In this document: in pieces, positions 14,201-18,730 of the stretch
Numbering within the stretch: the first letter of the stretch is position 1
Layout of the letters: each line of letters begins with the position of its first letter
Assembly (NCBI GenBank): GCA_002375695.1
Contig: DFMO01000008.1
Coordinates: 362,526 to 381,255 of the forward strand
Direction: 5' to 3'
Origin: Flavobacteriaceae bacterium UBA3591
GTDB taxonomy: Bacteria; Bacteroidota; Bacteroidia; Flavobacteriales; Flavobacteriaceae
Length of the DNA stretch: 18,730 nt
The notes under the pieces: generated by a model
Seen by the model: only the letters and a program-made list of their open reading frames with translations
The model's database searches: none
Told to the model about the DNA's origin: nothing
Translations under genes and position numbers: made by a program

Positions 14201-14951
14201 AGGAAAAGACTACAATCGCGTACGAATTGGCGGATACGGTGGCGCACTTGGCTTGCGAAAAGAGTCAGTTTACGGAAGCTTGTTTCAAATTAAAGCGAAA
14301 TTTGAAGGTGTAGAAGTTGAAGGCACCGAGGGCAGGTTTATAACGGCTACTACCCAACCCATTACTCAGCTTGACGAGACCAAGTATTTTGCAACGCTGG
14401 AAGGAAACTATCAATATGAAAGTTATGACAATAAGGTAAATCCAACGCGGGGAATGTTGTTTAATTTGGAAGCAGGCGGTACCCAAAACTTAGACGATAG
14501 TGATAAAGTATTTGGATATGTTAACCCAAGATTGGTATTTTATCAAGCCTTAACGCGAAGCCGGAAATTGGTTTTAAAAACCGATTTTAGAGGGCAGTTT
14601 AATATTGGGAACGAATTTGAATTTTACCAAGCTGCCCAACTGGGTAGCGACACTGGCTTACGTGCTTACCGCGACGAGCGCTTTTCGGGGCGTACTGCAG
14701 CAGTAGCCAGCGCAGATCTTCGGTATAGTTTTAACAAGTTTAAAACCGCTTTATTACCAGTTCAAATTGGGGTATTTGGGGGGTATGACGTGGGTAGAGT
14801 TTGGGTTCCGAATGATAATTCAGATAAGTTACACAACTCATACGGTGGCGGATTTTGGGTAAACACAGCCGATTTATTAAGTGGATCTTTTAATTTGTTT
14901 ACAGGAGAAGAAGGGATGCGCTTTACTTTTGGAGTAGCACTTTCAATGTAA
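11274..14951 (+). CDS. Pseudophosphatase-Omp85 barrel lipoprotein, paralogue 1
   Basis: A 1225-residue protein. Lipobox LSAC puts the lipidated Cys at residue 19. Residues about 45-365 form a metallophosphoesterase domain of purple-acid-phosphatase type whose metal ligands are mostly replaced: GNAG (Asn51 for Asp), GNSFY (Asn85 for Asp), GNRDW (Arg128 for His), AMYHP (Tyr224 for His), GHEK (Lys293 for His). It is probably not catalytic. The middle region (about 420-740) holds FDMLVGDWDRHADQW (592-606) and PIPRDRDQVY (622-631), faintly like HipA/FAM20 kinase loops. An Asp/Gly-rich stretch (YGLDDDDVF, GGQNKDTY) follows. The C-terminal barrel (about 885-1225) has the Omp85-type motif GLRAY (1128-1132) with ADLRY. 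It is predicted to sit in the outer membrane. It is followed 6 bases later by its paralogue. Its role is unknown. Confidence 0.8.
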   Translation: MNKINTIITFFAAAILSACATYNPQYKNTDYSNTQPAIDGEIDKSFYLIGNAGTRGNEASSAVKALQNYIAENNNKDSYVLFLGNSFYPAGMPPKDDAARQVGEASMQKQIDALKGFKGKVVVLPGNRDWRGGVDGLELEEDFLKAQFDDEDILQPNNGCPLESIDINDDVHLLALDTQWFIEDWDNYPKMNDKCQIKTRERLFIEIEGELKKNATKTIVFAMYHPLITYGEHGGKYPIIHDDVVSTLIKPVRTLGAISKQDRYNKRYNELMSRIKVLTKDLNRLIFVSGHEKSMQYSEEGSVKQIVTGSGSSATAAALGQFAEFVYGHQGFARLDVAKNGASRVTFFKANNDGSFIEVFKKEVHPAIENYDLSILHQNFPKTTKAQVYDDEMVEKTGFFKALWGEHYRDVYGTAVTAPTVLLDTLYGGLKVMRAGGGHQTKSLRLEDKEGRTYNMRALKKSAVQFLQTVIIKDKQIESDFVNTLPEELILDFYTAAHPYGAFTIPKLAEAANILHTKPKLYYVPKQFALGNFNKDYGDELYMIVERPDETFEGAIFNYPDDMESTDDLFEKLREDEKYSLDEKSFVRARVFDMLVGDWDRHADQWRFTEHKLEDGRRVYEPIPRDRDQVYSKFDGALFDIGRTLFSTARQFQVYDESVKYTGGLNLAGIKLDRALVQRAGEETWLEEAQFIKENVTDAVIESAFKDLPYEVQDEAAEEIKRKLKSRRDNIVAIAQDYFNHYAKLQTITGTDKDDYFEITRLPGGKTNIKTYRIKDGEKGFLMLDKTYDANKTKQIWIYGLDDDDVFEVRGKGDHPIFIRIVGGQNKDTYKIANGRNIKVYDQKSKKNTIEEKGGASIKLSDNYDYNTYDYKKEIKSVNLFLPTLGYNPDDGFKIGPSYVLTKYGFKRNPFSQQHKIGFGYYSATSSFELNYEGEFANIFGNWNFVINGHFKNPNFSENFFGYGNETINPNYEFDAGKDYNRVRIGGYGGALGLRKESVYGSLFQIKAKFEGVEVEGTEGRFITATTQPITQLDETKYFATLEGNYQYESYDNKVNPTRGMLFNLEAGGTQNLDDSDKVFGYVNPRLVFYQALTRSRKLVLKTDFRGQFNIGNEFEFYQAAQLGSDTGLRAYRDERFSGRTAAVASADLRYSFNKFKTALLPVQIGVFGGYDVGRVWVPNDNSDKLHNSYGGGFWVNTADLLSGSFNLFTGEEGMRFTFGVALSM

Positions 14952-14957
14952 TTAATT

Positions 14958-17900
14958 ATGATTTTTAAGAAGTTTTATTATACACTTTTTACAATTCTCT
15001 TTATTACTTCCTGCGCCACTTATGCGCCTCAATACAAAGATAAAGAGGCCAATCCGGTGTATCCTTCAACTAAAGAAATAGAAAAAACCTTCTACTTGGT
15101 AGGCGATGCGGGCTTGTCGCCTATGGGAGGAATGAGCGATGCGCTATTAACGTTTAACAACTACTTAGAGACTGAAAAGACCCCCGGTAATTACACTATT
15201 TATTTGGGCGATAATATTTACCCTTCAGGGATGGATCCAGAGGGGCACCCACGGCGCAAGGCTTCAGAAAATATGATAGATGCCCAGTATAAGGCTGTTA
15301 AAGATTATGATGGTAATACGATATTTATTCCGGGGAACCACGAGTGGTATAACAACGGAGTAATAGGCGTGGCGCGCGAAGAAAACTACGTTGAGGCACT
15401 ATTTCCAGATCAAGATGCCTTTAGGCCTAGTAACGGCTGCCCGTTAGAAAGTGTAGCTATTTCAGAAAACATTCAACTTATTGTAATAGATACACAATGG
15501 TATTTGGAAGATTGGAATAAAAACCCAACCATCAATAAAAACTGCGATATAAAAACGCGCGAAAAGTTCTTTTTAGAGTTACAATTGGCTTTAGAAAAAA
15601 ACCAAAATAAAACGGTAGTTTTTGCAATGCACCACCCAATGTTTACCAATGGCAATCACGGCGGGTATTTTGCCCTGCCCAAACATATGTACCCCCTACA
15701 AAGTAAAATACCTATGCCGGTATTGGCGTCGTTAGTGGTACAAGTGCGCTCTCAAGGCGGAGTTTCGGTTCAAGACAGGTATAATGAGCTGTACAATAAG
15801 TTGATGAACAAACTACAAGAATTGGTAAAAAACAACAACCGATTGGTATTTGTTTCGGGTCACGACCACAATATGCAATATATTGAAAGAGATGGCTTAA
15901 AGCAGATAGTTTCGGGCTCGGGCGCAAAAGAATCATATGCTGCTATAGGGCAAGATGGGCTATATAGCACTGGGGCACAAGGGTTTGCTGTTTTAGATGT
16001 TTTTAAGGATGGTTCGTCTTGGGTTCGATTTTATGTGAAAGGGGACAATCATCAACCCGTTTTACAATTTCAGAAAGAAATAATAGCCGCTCCTACTGTC
16101 AACGATGTTTCAAAATACCCGCGAATATTTCCGAAGGAAAAAACAGTACCCATTTACAAACAAGACAGTATAAACGAGGTTTTGTTTTTTAACACTGTGT
16201 GGGGCGGAAAATATAAAGATACTTACGCAACGCCAGTAAAGGTGAAGGTAGCGAGTTTAGACACGCTTTACGGTGGGTTGCACGTGTTGAGGGAGCACAA
16301 AGACAAAGACTATAATTCGTTGTTATTAACCGACAAAAAAGGAAATAGGTATAGGTTGCGGTCTATGGGTAAAAACGCTTTGGAAATATCTAAAAAGATA
16401 GTTTTTAGCGATACAGAAACCGAGGGTATTGAAGATAAACAAATAGACGAACCCAGTGTAAAAGGGCAGGACCTTAGCTTTTATACCGCTTCGCACCCCT
16501 ATTCAGTAATGGCTGTGCCAGATATGGCGCGGGCAATAGATGTGTTTTATACAACGCCACAATTATTTTATGTTCCAAAACAGCAACGATTGGGGCAGTA
16601 CAATGAGTCTTTTGGCGATGCATTGTATTTAATTTCTATTGAACCTTCGGAGAGTAGTGAAGGCGAAGGGTTGTTTCAGTATCCAGACGATGTGGAAACC
16701 ACCGACGATATTTTAATAAAGCTTAGAGAAACTGGCGATGTGTTGGTTGATGAGGAGAATTATATTAAATCGCGACTGTTTGATATGCTTATTGGCAATT
16801 GGGACCGGCAACCGGGCTATTGGCGTTGGGCCGAATATTATAACCAGTATCAACAAAACGTGTATGTGCCTATCCCCGATAATAGAGATAATGCTTTTTC
16901 GAGTTATGAGGGGAATATTTTAGATATTACCCGCTCTTTATTTAGCGGGAGCTTACAAAGGCATGTGTACGACGAAGATTTAACTAATTTTCAATGGTTT
17001 AATAAAGAAGGGGTGATACTGGATAGGGCGTTGTTAGAGAATTCGGGGAGGCGACAATGGCAACGTATGGCTAAAATGATACAAGATAGTTTAACCGATG
17101 CGGTTATTGAAAAAGCTTTTAATAGTGTTCCAGAAGAGGTGCAAAACGAAGCCTTGGCCGATATAAAAACAAAGTTAAAAAAGCGTAGGGACAATTTGGC
17201 GAAAATTGCCAACGACTATTATGCGTATTTAGCTACCCTACAAACCATAGTAGGAACCGATGGGAACGATGTGTTTGAAATTACAAGACTGCCTAACGGA
17301 CAAACAAATGTTATAAGTTATACTGAAAGTAGGGGTAAAATTGCCGATACTTTAATTAATAGAACGTATAATAATAAAGATACAAAAGAGCTGTGGATAT
17401 ACGGTTTAAAGGGCGATGATAGGTTTACGGTAGCAGGCGACGAAAACAACCTTATTTACTTGCGTATTATTGGGGGGCACGGCCTTGATACGTATAGTTT
17501 GCACAACGGAAAAAAAACGAAGGTTTACGATTTTGAAAGTATGCCGAGTACAGTTACTACCAAGAAAGGCGGAAGCCTTAGGTTTACCGATGTTTACAAT
17601 TTAAACACTTACGATTACCGCAAGCAAATAAAACGCAAAGGAGGGTTGGTTTCGGCAATAGGCTATAACCCCGATGATGGGTTTAGGGCTGCTTTACAGT
17701 ATGTTTATAGGGTTGATAAGTTTACTCGTAATCCGTTTTCACAAAAACACGTATTTAATGCGGCTTATTTTACCGATATAAACAGTTTTGAAATTTCATA
17801 TTTAGGGGAAGTTGCCAATGTGAAGGACAATTTAAACTTAAGTTTTGGTGCCCGAATTACGAGTCCGAATTTTACGCGTAACTATTTTGGTTTTGGGAAT

Positions 17901-18671
17901 GAAACCGAAAATATGCAGGATGAAAGAGGGTATGCCTATAACCGTATTGAAGTGCAGCATATTTCGGGGAATGTAGGCTTGCTTCGCAATAGTAAATTTG
18001 GTAGCTTTTTTAAGGTGCAAACTACTTTTGATGCTTATAAAGTAGACGATTCGCCAAGTAATATTATTGCAACTGTTCCGCTTCAGAATAAAGGAGAGCC
18101 CAGTTATTTTGGAACCTTGGAGGGAATTTATAATTACCGAAGTTTTGACGATCCACAAAATCCGACTATAGGGATGATGTTTGACTTAAATGCGGGAATT
18201 ACCGATAACTTGGAAGCTATAGAAGACGTTTTTGGGTTTGTAAAAACCAGACTTGGGTTTTATAATACTTTGGTGAGAAATAGAACCTTGGTGCTAAAGA
18301 CCAATATAAGCTATCATCAAAATCTGGGGAAGAAATACGAGTTTTATCAGGCTGCAAATTTAGGTGGCGATAATGGCTTACGCGGTTTTAGAGAGCAACG
18401 CTTTACGGGGAAGTCGTTTTTAGTAGGAAACGCCGATTTGCGTTATAGTTTGCCAAAATTTAATATTGGCTTAGTACCCGTTCAAGTGGGCGTTTACGGC
18501 GGATTTGATGTAGGTAGGGTATGGGTTGCCAATAATACTTCGCGAAAATGGCACAATTCGCGCGGGGGAGGAGTATGGATAAATGGCTCTGGCGGGTTGA
18601 ATGCCAATGTAAGTTTATTTAATTCGGAAGAAGGGAGTAGGTTGACGTTTGGATTGGGGTTTGATTTTTAG
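14958..18671 (+). CDS. Purple-acid-phosphatase-like Omp85 barrel lipoprotein, paralogue 2
   Basis: A 1237-residue protein, co-linear with the preceding gene and probably in the same operon (6-base gap). Lipobox ITSC places the lipid Cys at 19. The phosphatase domain (about 44-375) has the complete purple-acid-phosphatase ligand set: GDAG (Asp50), GDNIY (Asp85, Tyr88), GNHEW (Asn127, His128), AMHHP (His225) and GHDHNMQY (His302, His304), so it is probably an active phosphomonoesterase or related enzyme. The middle region carries GNWDRQ (613-618) and IPDNRDNAF, weaker than the GDWDRH and IPRDRDQ of paralogue 1. An RTX-like GLKGDDRF ... GGHGLDTY precedes the C-terminal barrel, with the canonical Omp85 GLRGF (1140-1144) and a terminal Phe, as most outer-membrane barrels have. 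The substrate is unknown. Confidence 0.85.
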   Translation: MIFKKFYYTLFTILFITSCATYAPQYKDKEANPVYPSTKEIEKTFYLVGDAGLSPMGGMSDALLTFNNYLETEKTPGNYTIYLGDNIYPSGMDPEGHPRRKASENMIDAQYKAVKDYDGNTIFIPGNHEWYNNGVIGVAREENYVEALFPDQDAFRPSNGCPLESVAISENIQLIVIDTQWYLEDWNKNPTINKNCDIKTREKFFLELQLALEKNQNKTVVFAMHHPMFTNGNHGGYFALPKHMYPLQSKIPMPVLASLVVQVRSQGGVSVQDRYNELYNKLMNKLQELVKNNNRLVFVSGHDHNMQYIERDGLKQIVSGSGAKESYAAIGQDGLYSTGAQGFAVLDVFKDGSSWVRFYVKGDNHQPVLQFQKEIIAAPTVNDVSKYPRIFPKEKTVPIYKQDSINEVLFFNTVWGGKYKDTYATPVKVKVASLDTLYGGLHVLREHKDKDYNSLLLTDKKGNRYRLRSMGKNALEISKKIVFSDTETEGIEDKQIDEPSVKGQDLSFYTASHPYSVMAVPDMARAIDVFYTTPQLFYVPKQQRLGQYNESFGDALYLISIEPSESSEGEGLFQYPDDVETTDDILIKLRETGDVLVDEENYIKSRLFDMLIGNWDRQPGYWRWAEYYNQYQQNVYVPIPDNRDNAFSSYEGNILDITRSLFSGSLQRHVYDEDLTNFQWFNKEGVILDRALLENSGRRQWQRMAKMIQDSLTDAVIEKAFNSVPEEVQNEALADIKTKLKKRRDNLAKIANDYYAYLATLQTIVGTDGNDVFEITRLPNGQTNVISYTESRGKIADTLINRTYNNKDTKELWIYGLKGDDRFTVAGDENNLIYLRIIGGHGLDTYSLHNGKKTKVYDFESMPSTVTTKKGGSLRFTDVYNLNTYDYRKQIKRKGGLVSAIGYNPDDGFRAALQYVYRVDKFTRNPFSQKHVFNAAYFTDINSFEISYLGEVANVKDNLNLSFGARITSPNFTRNYFGFGNETENMQDERGYAYNRIEVQHISGNVGLLRNSKFGSFFKVQTTFDAYKVDDSPSNIIATVPLQNKGEPSYFGTLEGIYNYRSFDDPQNPTIGMMFDLNAGITDNLEAIEDVFGFVKTRLGFYNTLVRNRTLVLKTNISYHQNLGKKYEFYQAANLGGDNGLRGFREQRFTGKSFLVGNADLRYSLPKFNIGLVPVQVGVYGGFDVGRVWVANNTSRKWHNSRGGGVWINGSGGLNANVSLFNSEEGSRLTFGLGFDF

Positions 18672-18711
18672 GGGGATTTGTTAATTGGGGATTTGTTAAT
18701 TTGGGATTTGG
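18672..18711. repeat. 15-base tandem repeat at window end
   Basis: GGGGATTTGTTAATT is repeated exactly at 18672-18686 and 18687-18701, followed by a partial copy TGGGATTTGG. It starts at the base right after the stop of the phosphatase-barrel gene. It shares a 17-base exact inverted match with 4667-4683. No terminator hairpin is visible before the window ends. Confidence 0.85.
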
Positions 18712-18730
18712 AGGGGAAAGCATTTCTTTA

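Overview
The window reads as chromosomal DNA from a Bacteroidota species, most likely a member of the Flavobacteriaceae. The grounds are AT-rich sequence, promoter elements of the Bacteroidota type (TTTG ... TAnnTTTG), a DUF4369-like/thioredoxin lipoprotein, a long cytosolic GAF-like protein, and paired phosphatase/Omp85-barrel proteins of a kind I associate with this phylum. No rRNA, tRNA or CRISPR array was seen.

Positions 1-2311 are an accessory island. It opens with the decayed start of an IS1182-type transposase. Two minus-strand gene modules follow: a ParD/ParE toxin-antitoxin pair, and a GIY-YIG nuclease translationally coupled to an Mrr-like restriction endonuclease. Each module is bounded by a large imperfect palindrome (193-325, 918-1046, 2244-2311) with TAAC/CAAC-type and GTTA/GTTG-type ends. 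The layout looks like a small array of integron-type gene cassettes read on the minus strand, but no integrase is in the window.

Positions 2462-7416 hold envelope and housekeeping genes: a secreted esterase, an LpxL/HtrB-type acyltransferase, a rhomboid protease, a secreted SIMPL protein, and a lipoprotein thioredoxin. The last two genes converge on a strong bidirectional terminator. The 567-base gap at 4246-4812 is full of structure: two arrays of a 7-base repeat, a 120-base nested inverted repeat, and a dispersed AT-rich repeat that recurs at the right end of the window.

Positions 7538-11221 hold a large GAF-like cytosolic protein converging on a membrane protein. The latter joins an intact HD phosphohydrolase domain to a Pycsar-effector-type (DUF5706/PycTM) membrane domain, with no nucleotide cyclase nearby.

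Positions 11274-18671 are an operon of two co-linear paralogues of about 1,230 residues. Each has a lipobox, a purple-acid-phosphatase-like domain, a middle region with a faint kinase-like motif, an Asp/Gly-rich stretch and a C-terminal Omp85-type barrel. The second copy keeps the full phosphatase metal-ligand signature. The first has lost most of it and looks like a pseudophosphatase, yet it keeps the better version of the middle-domain motif. This reciprocal decay, the cassette-like island and the orphan HD-PycTM protein are the most interesting points.
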